Assembly: GCA_030591305.1 (NCBI GenBank) | Contig: JAUVBI010000002.1 | Coordinates: forward strand, 1 to 40,962 | Direction: 5' to 3' | Source of the DNA: Pseudomonadota bacterium | GTDB lineage: Bacteria > Pseudomonadota > Gammaproteobacteria > Pseudomonadales > Halieaceae | Length of the DNA stretch: 40,962 nucleotides | Part shown: in pieces, positions 1-8,197 of the stretch | Layout: each line of letters starts with the position of its first letter | Position numbering within the stretch: position 1 is the first letter of the stretch | The notes under the pieces: generated by a model | The model's input: the letters and a program-made list of their open reading frames with translations, nothing else | Databases searched by the model: none | What the model was told of the DNA's origin: nothing | Program-made: the position numbers and the translations under genes

Positions 1-1
1 G

Positions 2-112
2 GGGCTTATTGTGAATACAATCGCACAGGCCGAAGAAAATCTCACGGTAGATGCAGGGGCTCTTTCGAATGCGAGTAAATTGCTGGAACAAGCCAGTCAC
101 GCAGCTGACTAA
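2..112 (+). CDS. C-terminal fragment of an unidentified protein
   Basis: An open frame runs from the window edge to a TAA at 110-112 and encodes 36 residues. The residues are rich in Ala, Glu, Leu and Asn and look like an amphipathic helical C-terminus. The start lies outside the window, so neither the length nor the family can be judged. It points the same way as the DUF3604 gene that begins 52 bases later, so the two could share a transcript. I do not recognise it. It is called coding only because the frame is open and its composition is protein-like. Confidence 0.45.
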   Translation, partial: GLIVNTIAQAEENLTVDAGALSNASKLLEQASHAAD

Positions 113-163
113 AAGTTTGCACTGATTTACTAACAAACACTGCAAGGAACAAGAGGACTGAAC

Positions 164-2422
164 ATGGGTATTTTGCGCAAAGTAGCCCTTGGACTTATTG
201 CTCTACTGACTATCACGGGGATCTACATCCTGGGCATACAGCAGGACTGGTATGGGCGGCATATGGATCCTGGCAAGGCTATTACAGCCACTGCTGCAAA
301 ACACCGCGCTGTTGCACAACGCCAATCAAGGCAAAGTACTGCAAGCAAGGTGATTGGAGCCAGTTCCGACAAGCAAATTCTTTTCGGCGACCTTCACGTT
401 CATACTTCTTATTCTCTGGATGCCTATTTGGGCACCCTGCCTATTATGCAGGGCGAGGGTGTCCACCCCCCGGCAGATGCCTGTGATTTTGCACGCTATT
501 GTTCTGCCCTGGATTTTTGGTCTATCAATGATCACGCTGAGAGTATCAACCCGCAGCGCTGGATGGAAACCAAGGAAACTATTCGCGATTGCAATGCCGG
601 GGCCGGCGATTCAGACAACCCCGATACAGTGGCCTTTCTCGGATGGGAATGGACCCAGCTGGGCCAGAGCCCGGAGACAAACTTTGGGCACAAAAATATG
701 GTGTTTCTCAACACTGCAGAAGATGAAGTACCCTTGCGTCCTATTGCAGCCATGGGGCCTGCGCTTAAGGCGATGCAACAGGCAAAAAGTGGTGCAAAGA
801 AATTTATTCTTCCCGCCCTCGATTTCAAAAACCGCCAGAGCTACTACGATTTTGAGCGCTTTATTCGCGAAACTAAAACTGAGCTCTGCCCAGAAGGAGT
901 TGATGTAAGAGACCTGCCAACACATTGCATGGAGTACGCTACAACGTCCGCAGAACTCTTTACCAAACTGAGACAGTGGGACTTCCCCACTCTTGTAATC
1001 CCCCATGGCAACGCCGTAGGGCATGCAGCTGCAGTCGGTTCCACCTGGATAAATCAACTTACCTCGGGAAACCACGATCCAGAGTTACAACGCATGATCG
1101 AGGTTTATTCGGGGCATGGAAATTCAGAACAATACCGTGCCTGGCAGGACTATGCAGAGGATGATAATGGTACGCCCTATTGCCCCGAGCCCAACGACAA
1201 CTATAAAGCGATGTGTTGGCGAGCCGGTGAAATTATCAAGGAACGCTGTTTAAGGGCTGGCGAATCAGAGACTGAATGTAGCGCAAGGGAAGTGACCACC
1301 CGGCAGTATTCAGCCGAAGCTGGACACTCCAGCCATGCGGTTGTTGGAGGCTCCAAAGTTACGGACTGGCTGGACGCGGGGGAATGCACAGATTGCTTTC
1401 AACCAGTCAGCGGCCTCAAGCCCAACAACACGGCACAAGCCGCCCTGGCTGTCAGGAATTTTAATGCGGGCCCCGGCGAGAGCGATCGATTCAAATTTGC
1501 CATCATGGCGTCCAGTGATAATCACAGCGCCAGGGCGGGGAGCGGCTTTAAGGAGATCGGGCGCCACAAAGGTGCAGATATACACGGGCCTAAATCCGAA
1601 TGGTTGGCACGCATCATGAGTGGCGGGGGCGAGCCGCTCACAAGCCCCAGGACTGTCGACGCCCACGCAGTGGGGGTTGCCGCAAAATTCACCGAACGTT
1701 CAAAATCCTTCGTATACACCGGTGGATTAATTGCCACTCACGCCGTCGCAAGAGATCGTCAATCCATATGGGACGCCCTGCAACGCAAAGAAATATACGG
1801 CACCAGCGGGCCGCGTATCATGTTGTGGTTCGACCTGTTAAACGGCGGTGACCATGTCATACCAATGGGGTCAGAACTAGAGATGTCCGAGACTCCAAGA
1901 TTCCGCGTACGCGCGGTTGGGTCTTTCAAACAACAACCCGGCTGCCCCGATTACACCACAGACGCCCTGAGCCCGGAACGCTTATCTCACCTTTGTTATG
2001 GCGAATGCTACAACCCAGGAGATGAACGTCACGCTATCACCCGCATAGAGGTAGTGAAGATCACTCCCCAGAATACGCCAGATGAAAAACTGGAGAATTT
2101 AATTGCGGATGTATGGAAAAGTATTGACTGTGACAATACAGACGAAGGCTGTGTCGTTGAATTTGGCGACCCTGATTTTTCGAAAAGTGCACGCGACAGC
2201 CTATATTACGTACGGGCTATCCAGGAGCCTACACCTACCATCAACGGGGGGAATCTGCGCTGTGAGTACGACGAAAATGGCCAGTGCATCAAGGTAAACC
2301 CCTGTCATATTGACGAGCGAACCGACTATTCCGACGACTGCCTCGCGCCATCGGAGCACCGCGCCTGGTCCTCACCTATTTTTATTGATTTTAATAAGCC
2401 CCCTGCAGGAGAAGTACTGTGA
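164..2422 (+). CDS. DUF3604 family protein (PHP-like metal-binding fold), membrane-anchored or exported
   Basis: This 752-residue protein starts with a hydrophobic segment (about residues 6-25), which is a signal anchor or uncleaved signal peptide. The core begins with GDLHVHTSYSLDA (residues 75-87), followed by NDHAE (122-126), a later PHGN segment and an SSDNH segment near residue 445. These His/Asp clusters are the signature of DUF3604, a family related to PHP metal-dependent phosphoesterases; D76, H78, H80, D123 and H124 are probable metal ligands. Many Cys residues in the second half suggest disulfides and a periplasmic location. An AGAGGA-like ribosome site precedes the ATG. Its stop overlaps the GTG start of the next gene, so the two are coupled. 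The substrate is unknown; DUF3604 genes are often multicopy in marine bacteria. Confidence 0.9.
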   Translation: MGILRKVALGLIALLTITGIYILGIQQDWYGRHMDPGKAITATAAKHRAVAQRQSRQSTASKVIGASSDKQILFGDLHVHTSYSLDAYLGTLPIMQGEGVHPPADACDFARYCSALDFWSINDHAESINPQRWMETKETIRDCNAGAGDSDNPDTVAFLGWEWTQLGQSPETNFGHKNMVFLNTAEDEVPLRPIAAMGPALKAMQQAKSGAKKFILPALDFKNRQSYYDFERFIRETKTELCPEGVDVRDLPTHCMEYATTSAELFTKLRQWDFPTLVIPHGNAVGHAAAVGSTWINQLTSGNHDPELQRMIEVYSGHGNSEQYRAWQDYAEDDNGTPYCPEPNDNYKAMCWRAGEIIKERCLRAGESETECSAREVTTRQYSAEAGHSSHAVVGGSKVTDWLDAGECTDCFQPVSGLKPNNTAQAALAVRNFNAGPGESDRFKFAIMASSDNHSARAGSGFKEIGRHKGADIHGPKSEWLARIMSGGGEPLTSPRTVDAHAVGVAAKFTERSKSFVYTGGLIATHAVARDRQSIWDALQRKEIYGTSGPRIMLWFDLLNGGDHVIPMGSELEMSETPRFRVRAVGSFKQQPGCPDYTTDALSPERLSHLCYGECYNPGDERHAITRIEVVKITPQNTPDEKLENLIADVWKSIDCDNTDEGCVVEFGDPDFSKSARDSLYYVRAIQEPTPTINGGNLRCEYDENGQCIKVNPCHIDERTDYSDDCLAPSEHRAWSSPIFIDFNKPPAGEVL

Positions 2423-3834
2423 AACACTTTTCAGCGCTATTGATAGCCCTTGTCATCGTAACAGCACTTTCAAATAATGCACTGGCAGAGCCTGAGGAGC
2501 AGGTTTCCTGGCGTGAGCAGTACGCCTATTCTATGGGCATGGCGGCATACCCGTACACCCTGCCCTATCTGTATATGTCACAGTTGCGCTATATGTGGAC
2601 AAACCTGGCGCGCGATCCGAACAGGTCTCCCTACGCAGCAATCAATCATTTCTATCACGCCCCAAAACTGACCGATGCCAGCTACAGAGACGGGGGAGGC
2701 CCCAATAATGACACCGTTTATTCCGTGACGTGGATACATGTTGAGGATGAACCGATCATTTTAAGTCACCCCGATATGGGCGATCGCAATTTCAGCTTTC
2801 ACTTTACCGGATACTCTTCCGACCTGATCGACGTTGTCAGCCAGAAAGCCACGGGAGCCGGTGCGGGTAGTTTCGCGATGGTCCCTCCCGGTTTCCAGGG
2901 TGAGCTACCTGCCGGCGTAAGAACACTCAAGGTGGCGGCGACACCCTGGATTCTGGTGCTGGGTCGAACCATGGTGAATAGTACGCAGGATATGTCCAAT
3001 GTCGCGGCCCTGCAAAAACAATTTTTGCTAACTCCGCTGAGTTATTGGGGAGAGCCCGTTGAGGCGCTACCCGTTTCACGTGATATCTGGGCACCTTATA
3101 AGGCGAAGAAAGACCCGCTGGCATCCTGGCGAACTATTAATCGCGCCATGACCGAAAACCCGCCACCCGCCACAGAAGCCGCTTTACTCAATTTCCTGGC
3201 ACAAGTGCATATCGGCCCGGAGCAGAATCTGGACACACTGGATGAGGACAGCAAACGCGGCCTGGCCAGGGCCGCACGTGACGCCCATAAAATGGCCATT
3301 CGAGCGCGGTCTGACCTCCCCGGAGGAACCACGGTCAATGGCTGGAGACGAAGCCCGGATGCAACCGGTAGCATGGGAGCGGCCGGTTTATATTTCGAGC
3401 GTGGCATCATGCAGAGTTTCAAGGGAATATCGCCGAATTTTCCAACGGAGGGACGCTACTTCAATCGTTCAAAAAGTGCCGAGGGAGGCTTGATGGATGC
3501 CAGCCAGGCAAATTATCGACTAACGTTCCCAGCCGGAAAACTGCCGCCTGTAGATGCCTTCTGGTCCATCACCATGTATGGACTGGATGCAAACCTGGTG
3601 GACAATCCCATTGATCGATACTCAATTGGCGACCGCAGCCCGGGTTTGAAATATAGTGCTGATGGCAGCCTGACACTGTACATGCAGCACGAATCACCGG
3701 GCAAAGACCTGGAAAGTAACTGGCTGCCTGCACCAGATGGTAACTTCTATGTCTCGCTTCGAACGTATCGACCCAGGCAGGAAATAACAAACGGTACCTG
3801 GATACCAGAAAATATAGAAACCATAGAAAAATAG
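2419..3834 (+). CDS. Exported DUF1254/DUF1214 domain protein
   Basis: The 471-residue product has a signal peptide with probable cleavage after ALA at residue 23. An N-terminal DUF1254-type region follows (about residues 30-190, with NNDTVYS and WIHVEDEP-like segments). A C-terminal DUF1214 region (about 350-465) carries PPVDAFWSITMYG and NPIDRYSIGDR-like motifs. Proteins with both domains are abundant in marine and hydrocarbon- or sterol-degrading proteobacteria, but no reaction is established. The start is GTG, and its bases form the GTGA overlap with the upstream stop; a GCAGGAGAAG ribosome site lies 5-13 bases before it. This arrangement suggests the protein is made in step with the DUF3604 protein and acts with it in the periplasm. 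The joint role is inference. Confidence 0.9.
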   Translation: MKHFSALLIALVIVTALSNNALAEPEEQVSWREQYAYSMGMAAYPYTLPYLYMSQLRYMWTNLARDPNRSPYAAINHFYHAPKLTDASYRDGGGPNNDTVYSVTWIHVEDEPIILSHPDMGDRNFSFHFTGYSSDLIDVVSQKATGAGAGSFAMVPPGFQGELPAGVRTLKVAATPWILVLGRTMVNSTQDMSNVAALQKQFLLTPLSYWGEPVEALPVSRDIWAPYKAKKDPLASWRTINRAMTENPPPATEAALLNFLAQVHIGPEQNLDTLDEDSKRGLARAARDAHKMAIRARSDLPGGTTVNGWRRSPDATGSMGAAGLYFERGIMQSFKGISPNFPTEGRYFNRSKSAEGGLMDASQANYRLTFPAGKLPPVDAFWSITMYGLDANLVDNPIDRYSIGDRSPGLKYSADGSLTLYMQHESPGKDLESNWLPAPDGNFYVSLRTYRPRQEITNGTWIPENIETIEK

Positions 3835-4467
3835 GCAGTGTGTGAGCCTTTGAGCGATGCCATTTTTCCCGTGTTGCGGGTTTACTTTGAAAAACCCCGT
3901 ACAGTGGTCGGCTGGAAAGACCCATCCAAACAAGCCCTTGTGATGTCCTCTTTGTGCGAGCAAATTAAGCAGGGGCAAAACACCATTCGAGGGGGAATCA
4001 ACCCTCCATCGCATAATCGAGTTCAGTACGTAAACGCCTGGCCGAACTGTTTGCCCAGCGCCTGACATCCGGCCACACGGTTACGAAATTGATAGGCATG
4101 CATGCTACATCATATCGATCTACCCTCTGCCGATAGTGCGTCGCTCTGCCACCCAGGCAAGCGCTTTGAAGTTGCCTCAGCAACAGATACATAACGTTCT
4201 ATTTGTTGTTTTTCTGTTTTTGATTAGGGTATTTTTTTGTATTTGAATGACCGTAAACCACCAGTCCATTCCCTAATTGAATGTTAAGGACTATTTCTTC
4301 AAATGAGACCCCTCTCTCCTTTTGAAGTAATTCGTTTTTTCCCGAGCCCCAGAAATATACCTTCATTCGCGAATGAATAGCGCAGTGTGTGCATTATGTC
4401 ATCAGTCGCTTCGGGTAAAGCCTAGCAGCGATCACTTCAGAGGCGGCATCGGCATCACTCAGATGAA
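3835..4467. other. 633-base stretch without a convincing gene
   Basis: The short open frames here have no protein-like composition or recognised motif. The right half (about 4200-4350) is clearly AT-rich. It contains an inverted repeat CTTCAAA (4297-4303) / TTTGAAG (4321-4327) and a perfect palindrome at 4362-4377. It lies between the 3' ends of the DUF1214 gene and hipA, so it should hold terminators, but I see no stem followed by a T-run. It could be the scar of a lost gene or insertion next to the hip module. Confidence 0.5.
4362..4377. repeat. Perfect 16-base palindrome
   Basis: The bases TTCATTCGCGAATGAA equal their own reverse complement. The palindrome lies about 90 bases beyond the hipA stop in otherwise gene-free sequence. 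It could be a protein binding site, a short cruciform, or a remnant of a mobile element end. No second copy was noticed in the window. Confidence 0.6.
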
Positions 4468-5688
4468 TCAATGAAACTGACGAATAGTCTCTAACCTTCG
4501 GCTCATCTCCGTGGCGAGCCGCCCGTTTGTGCGATCATCGAAACCGATAAGGGATACATCGTCAAGATGGTTCGCTACACGATCAGAGAGCTCGCCCAGG
4601 CGGCGAATCGACATTTTCTCAGGTACACCGAATCGCAATGCGAACTCGACCAGAAACCTTCCTCGCAGATTGGCATTTCTTCCATCCAGTTTCAACGCCA
4701 TGTGCTGATCCAGTGGATAGGGAATTGTGGATACAAGATCATAGACCGGCGTGGGGACGACCAATCGCTCAGCCTGCAGCCACTGCACCGAATAATTCTT
4801 TGCGTGCATATCCCCATTGCCAATGATCCAGCTAAAAGCGATCTGCTCAATGAGGTTCATAATTGAAGCCTCTGGAGATGACACCACCCTTACCAGGCGC
4901 TTTGCAATATCGTTAAAGCTGACCCGGTACTTATCGGCGGGCCACTTGTTCAACAGTTGACAGGCATCCTCCTGCGCCACTCGTTGTACAGATCCCCCCA
5001 CAATTCTGCGATCGAAGCGTTCCACCAGTAAGCCACTCGCTCCGTCACGGTCTTTGATCACCTCAAAGCTCGGGACAGAGAGGCCGGCGCGCCTGGCGAG
5101 ACCCAGGCAAAAAGCTTCATTCTGAACGATAAGTGGATATTCAGGTGGGTTGAGCTTCAGAATTGCAGGACCATCTGTGCCGGTGACAGGGAAGGACACC
5201 ATCGCATCAGACAGCTTGTTCTGTACACCTGGCAGGGCATGGTCCAGCTCCATCGTTGAAGGGTCGATTGAACGTGCAAACAAATCTTCAAAAGAGATCT
5301 CTTGCGGCGCATTCGGCAAGTCTCGGCGATTACTTTTGGGTTTCAGATCGTGCTCGACCACACGGACATCACCAACTGCATCTTCACCCACGGCCAGCAA
5401 CAGGGAGAGTTCATCATCAGGTGAAGTTTTGACCGCCGCGACGACTGCCAGCAGGCGTGCCCCTTCCGGAAGCAGGCCTGCAAAGAAAGCCGGCACTGCG
5501 CCTGCAGCGGTTATGTACGGAGCTTCACGCACAGGCAGAGTAGAAGCCACCGCATCGTTGCTACCAGCAATATATTCCTGAGCATAACTGAATGACACGC
5601 CACCGCTGGATCTGGTGAGGTAGCCTGCCAACTGATCACCTTTGTAGACATCTGCAATCTCGACAGCTTTGGCATCTGATGGTTTCAT
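4468..5688 (-). CDS. hipA: HipA-family serine/threonine kinase toxin
   Basis: The 406-residue protein has the HipA layout. The N-terminal subdomain has LPVRE (51-55) and FFAGLLPEG (68-76). The glycine-rich loop is LPGVQNK (152-158). The catalytic loop NGDMHAKN (291-298) supplies D293 and N298, and VYDLVS gives the metal-binding Asp D317. E. coli HipA phosphorylates glutamyl-tRNA synthetase and causes growth arrest. The residue matching the E. coli autophosphorylated Ser150 is Ala151 here, so this form of self-inactivation appears to be missing. The ATG start overlaps the hipB stop as ATGA, which supports translational coupling and a two-gene operon. Length is close to the usual 400-440 residues. 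It is intact and probably active as a kinase; the target is not known. Confidence 0.93.
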   Translation of the reverse strand: MKPSDAKAVEIADVYKGDQLAGYLTRSSGGVSFSYAQEYIAGSNDAVASTLPVREAPYITAAGAVPAFFAGLLPEGARLLAVVAAVKTSPDDELSLLLAVGEDAVGDVRVVEHDLKPKSNRRDLPNAPQEISFEDLFARSIDPSTMELDHALPGVQNKLSDAMVSFPVTGTDGPAILKLNPPEYPLIVQNEAFCLGLARRAGLSVPSFEVIKDRDGASGLLVERFDRRIVGGSVQRVAQEDACQLLNKWPADKYRVSFNDIAKRLVRVVSSPEASIMNLIEQIAFSWIIGNGDMHAKNYSVQWLQAERLVVPTPVYDLVSTIPYPLDQHMALKLDGRNANLRGRFLVEFALRFGVPEKMSIRRLGELSDRVANHLDDVSLIGFDDRTNGRLATEMSRRLETIRQFH

Positions 5689-5918
5689 GTGCGGCCGTCG
5701 TCATAACGGGGGGTGACGCCAAGGTCGAGACCAACCACAGCGGCTATGTGCGCCACTGAGGAGAAGGTAGCAGCCTCGTTGCCTGCCTCCACACGGCTTA
5801 TTGTCTGTCGCTGCAGACCTGCGATCTCGGCGACATCCTGCTGAGTCATGCCGAGTTGTTTTCGGCGGACACGAATTGCCGCACCGGTTTTTTGAGAAAT
5901 GTTTGTTACATCAGACAT
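5685..5918 (-). CDS. hipB: HipB-family XRE antitoxin/repressor
   Basis: This small helix-turn-helix protein (77 residues from the ATG at 5918) has an XRE domain over most of its length: RVRRKQLGMTQQDVAEIAG, then QRQTISRVEAG. It matches HipB antitoxins, which bind HipA and repress the hip promoter. A GTG two codons upstream (5924) is possible but overlaps a TATAAG -10-like element, so I favour the ATG. Neither start has a Shine-Dalgarno sequence, and transcription could begin a few bases before the ATG, giving a nearly leaderless mRNA. Its stop overlaps the hipA start by four bases. Confidence 0.88.
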   Translation of the reverse strand: MSDVTNISQKTGAAIRVRRKQLGMTQQDVAEIAGLQRQTISRVEAGNEAATFSSVAHIAAVVGLDLGVTPRYDDGRT

Positions 5919-5923
5919 TTGCA

Positions 5924-5954
5924 CTTATAGTAGCTGATCTTTTGCAACAGTCAA
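5924..5954 (-). promoter_or_regulatory. Candidate hipBA promoter
   Basis: On the minus strand TTGACT (5954-5949) resembles a -35 element. Overlapping TACTAT (5932-5927) and TATAAG (5929-5924) resemble -10 elements, with 16 or 19 bases between. Transcription would start at or just before the hipB ATG. An AAATGTCT motif sits right at the start codon (5920-5913), where a bound repressor would block initiation. Confidence 0.4.
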
Positions 5955-6017
5955 TCAATATGTTTGCTTTGTCGAACAAATACTCTATATATTACGTTTT
6001 TAGGCGGTTTTATGCTT

Positions 6018-6041
6018 AAATGTTCGCAATAGAAGACATTT
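6018..6041. promoter_or_regulatory. AAATGT inverted repeat, candidate HipB operator
   Basis: AAATGT (6018-6023) and ACATTT (6036-6041) form an inverted repeat with a 12-base gap. The minus-strand half reads AAATGTCT, identical to the copy at 5920-5913 over the hipB start. A further dyad TTTGT-CGA-ACAAA lies between them near 5968-5980. HipB proteins bind several spaced dyads upstream of hipB, so these are reasonable operator candidates. No binding evidence exists. Confidence 0.35.
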
Positions 6042-6140
6042 TACTACGGAGAGCCGGGATGTAACTATGCCTCCTCCCAGCCTCATTATAACCATATCTG
6101 GTACCCTAAATTCCAATCGAGTAATGGACGCAGGTATATT

Positions 6141-6160
6141 GATGCTGGACCACCTGCATC
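6141..6160. terminator. Hairpin beyond the DUF481 gene
   Basis: GATGCTGG (6141-6148) and CCTGCATC (6153-6160) pair with one T-T mismatch around an ACCA loop, 45 bases past the DUF481 stop on the minus strand. There is no T-run after it, so it is at best a weak or factor-assisted terminator. The rest of 5925-6204 holds the hip regulatory region and no gene. Confidence 0.25.
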
Positions 6161-6204
6161 CACAGTTGTACTAGGGGCGGTTGCACCCGGGGGAATATTG
6201 TTGA

Positions 6205-7245
6205 TTACCATTTATAGCCAATACGAAAGTTGTAGGTCTCGTCCAGATTTTTAATACCCGCTACCGCACCCGAGTCATACTCATACAACACTTCAGCTGC
6301 TGCTTCCAGGCTGCCCAACAGGGGAAATGAAAGACCAAGTGCGGCATTGAGGATAATGTCCTCGGTAGTATCCAGGTTCCAGATAGCATCGTGGTTTATG
6401 TACAGATTGGTACCACCACCCAGATAGTCACTGGATATCCGTACACTCCAATTGGCACCGGGGTAATCCTGGTCCGGAGCGGTGGAGAAGTCTTCGTTTA
6501 CATAGGCAAGGCCCAGCTCCGCTTCCAGCATAAAGACCGACTCAGTATAGAAGTGGCGACCAAGGTAGGCACCAACGTAATACCGCAGATCCAAGTCAGC
6601 GAACTGATCCTGCTCGGCTGAAACATTGACACCGGTATACCACCTGTCCTCGAGAAAATAGTCGTATTTGCCTGTAACTTTCCAGTTATCCGCGATCTCC
6701 ACGTCATTGGCTTCGTCGATCTCACCGTTCATACGGAAAGTGTAACGATCTTCCAGACTGCGCCAGATGGACTCAAGCCTGTGGTCCAGTTCGTCAGTAT
6801 CAGAGTTTCCACGCTCAAGAATCCAGGCAAAGCTGACATTGCCTGTGGCCTTATAGCCATCACCCAGCTCCCAGGGCTCGGGGTTGACCAATAACACACT
6901 CCCCATAGGGTAAGTAACCTGATCACCGTTGCCCTCTATGACGACAAACATCTCGTCCTCAATAGTGATGGGCCTTTCCTTGAAAATATGGCCATCGGCC
7001 ATCTGCACGACCAGCCCCCCCTCTGTGTGTATGGACCGGATTTCTTCGCTCTTGATACTCAATGTACCGGCAAAACCAGTTTCTATAGTTACCACACCAT
7101 CGCGATAGGCGGTCACAGTGCCGATAACCCGGGAGCCATTTTTCAGGAGAACTTCATCCTGGGGGGTTGTGGCCTCTTCGGCTATTGCAGATATAACCAG
7201 ACCGAAAACCAGAGCGGTTATCAATGCAATTTGTTTTCCTACCAT
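6205..7245 (-). CDS. DUF481 family outer-membrane beta-barrel protein (YdiY-like)
   Basis: The 346-residue protein begins with a signal peptide (cleavage near residue 22). A small beta-rich domain follows (about 28-100, LLKNGSRVIGTV...), and then a DUF481 barrel region (about 130-346) with alternating polar and aromatic strands, ending in the aromatic C-terminus FRIGYKW typical of proteins folded by the Bam machinery. The family includes E. coli YdiY, described as a salt-induced outer-membrane protein; function is otherwise unknown. The N-terminal extension is common in longer members. An AAAGG sequence about 8 bases before the ATG could be the ribosome site. It is followed on the same strand by no clear partner. 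Confidence 0.85.
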   Translation of the reverse strand: MVGKQIALITALVFGLVISAIAEEATTPQDEVLLKNGSRVIGTVTAYRDGVVTIETGFAGTLSIKSEEIRSIHTEGGLVVQMADGHIFKERPITIEDEMFVVIEGNGDQVTYPMGSVLLVNPEPWELGDGYKATGNVSFAWILERGNSDTDELDHRLESIWRSLEDRYTFRMNGEIDEANDVEIADNWKVTGKYDYFLEDRWYTGVNVSAEQDQFADLDLRYYVGAYLGRHFYTESVFMLEAELGLAYVNEDFSTAPDQDYPGANWSVRISSDYLGGGTNLYINHDAIWNLDTTEDIILNAALGLSFPLLGSLEAAAEVLYEYDSGAVAGIKNLDETYNFRIGYKW

Positions 7246-7322
7246 TGTTTTTACCTTTTCTAATTCGTAACCAAAGCTTCGTTTCTGCCCAGGAACTACC
7301 GGCCCTCGGACTGAAAGGGCGG

Positions 7323-8114
7323 CTATTCTAACACTTCAACAGCTTGTGATAAGTGTAATATTCCCGCCCCCCGATACAGTAAATTCTGGCCAAAATAGAT
7401 CATTCCATCCCTGCGCCGAAAACTGGCCAGCACCCGATTTATGTTCTTGTCTTTCTCTCCTGTCACCTGATCGATAGAGGGCATTACACAGCGGCCACAG
7501 GGCTTGGCCACCTCAAACTCCACCTCCCCTATCCTGATTCGCTTCCAGCTATCCTCTGCGAAGGGTTCACAACCTGTCACCACAAGATTGGGGCGGAAGC
7601 GATTCATAGGTACCGGGGCTTCCAAGCGCTTATTCAGATCATCCAGTGAGGCCTGGGAAATCAACAACAGGGGAAAAGCATCGGCAAAGCCTACCGTCTC
7701 CCCCGCATTAGCGTAGTTGCTGTCTACCGCCCGGGCGCTGCCCTCATGCATATAAGCCAGTCGGCAATCCATATCCAGTCGTGCAGATAACCAGGCGGCG
7801 ACCTCAGCCCCGGCGTCAACGGCTTGAACCTTGTCGGCCCAGACCTGCACCGTGACTTTGTCTGCTGCAGTATCGGGTGTTGCAACATCAAGAGTGTGCT
7901 CCCCCAGACTCAGGCTCAACCCCCCTGGGGACAGCTTTGTCTGGATAAGAGCCAGGCGCGACTGACCCCGCTGGGTAATGGCCATACCGGTTTCATCTAC
8001 CAGCATCCAGCGGCGATCTCCGGCAGGGCCAAAGCAGTCCAGTTGCACTGTGTTGAGGCTTATCCCGGCGCAGGACTTCACGGGATAGATATTAATTTCA
8101 CTGAGAGTCATCAT
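7323..8114 (-). CDS. MOSC domain protein (YcbX/mARC-like)
   Basis: The N-terminal MOSC beta-barrel (INIYPVKSCAG at residues 7-17 from this start) is followed by a MOSC domain with NRFRPNLVV and a PCGRCVMP segment whose Cys pair matches the molybdenum-cofactor site of YcbX and eukaryotic mARC proteins. Those enzymes reduce N-hydroxylated compounds using electrons from a ferredoxin or cytochrome b5. The protein is about 263 residues and lacks the C-terminal 2Fe-2S ferredoxin domain of E. coli YcbX, so it would need a separate electron donor. ATGs at 8114 and 8111 are more likely than a TTG at 8120; no start has a good ribosome site. It is divergent from the SDR gene with about 83 bases between. 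Confidence 0.88.
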   Translation of the reverse strand: MMTLSEINIYPVKSCAGISLNTVQLDCFGPAGDRRWMLVDETGMAITQRGQSRLALIQTKLSPGGLSLSLGEHTLDVATPDTAADKVTVQVWADKVQAVDAGAEVAAWLSARLDMDCRLAYMHEGSARAVDSNYANAGETVGFADAFPLLLISQASLDDLNKRLEAPVPMNRFRPNLVVTGCEPFAEDSWKRIRIGEVEFEVAKPCGRCVMPSIDQVTGEKDKNINRVLASFRRRDGMIYFGQNLLYRGAGILHLSQAVEVLE

Positions 8115-8197
8115 AGACAAGGTCGAGTATCTGAATTAAGTTGGGCCTACCACAATAGCACCCCCACCAACAGAACATCAAAAGAGGCTATTTGAAG

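Noticed and set aside
3869..3897. GGGTTT/AAACCC-type stem as terminator of the DUF1214 gene
   Set aside because: Pairing needs a bulge and no T-run follows, so it is too weak to call.
3838..4192. Small open frames after the DUF1214 gene as genes or transposase remnants
   Set aside because: Their translations show no recognisable motif, no ribosome site and biased composition; no terminal repeats or target duplication were seen.
7302..7320. GCCCT/AGGGC hairpin as a terminator of the MOSC gene
   Set aside because: The stem is only five pairs with a nine-base loop and has no T-run.
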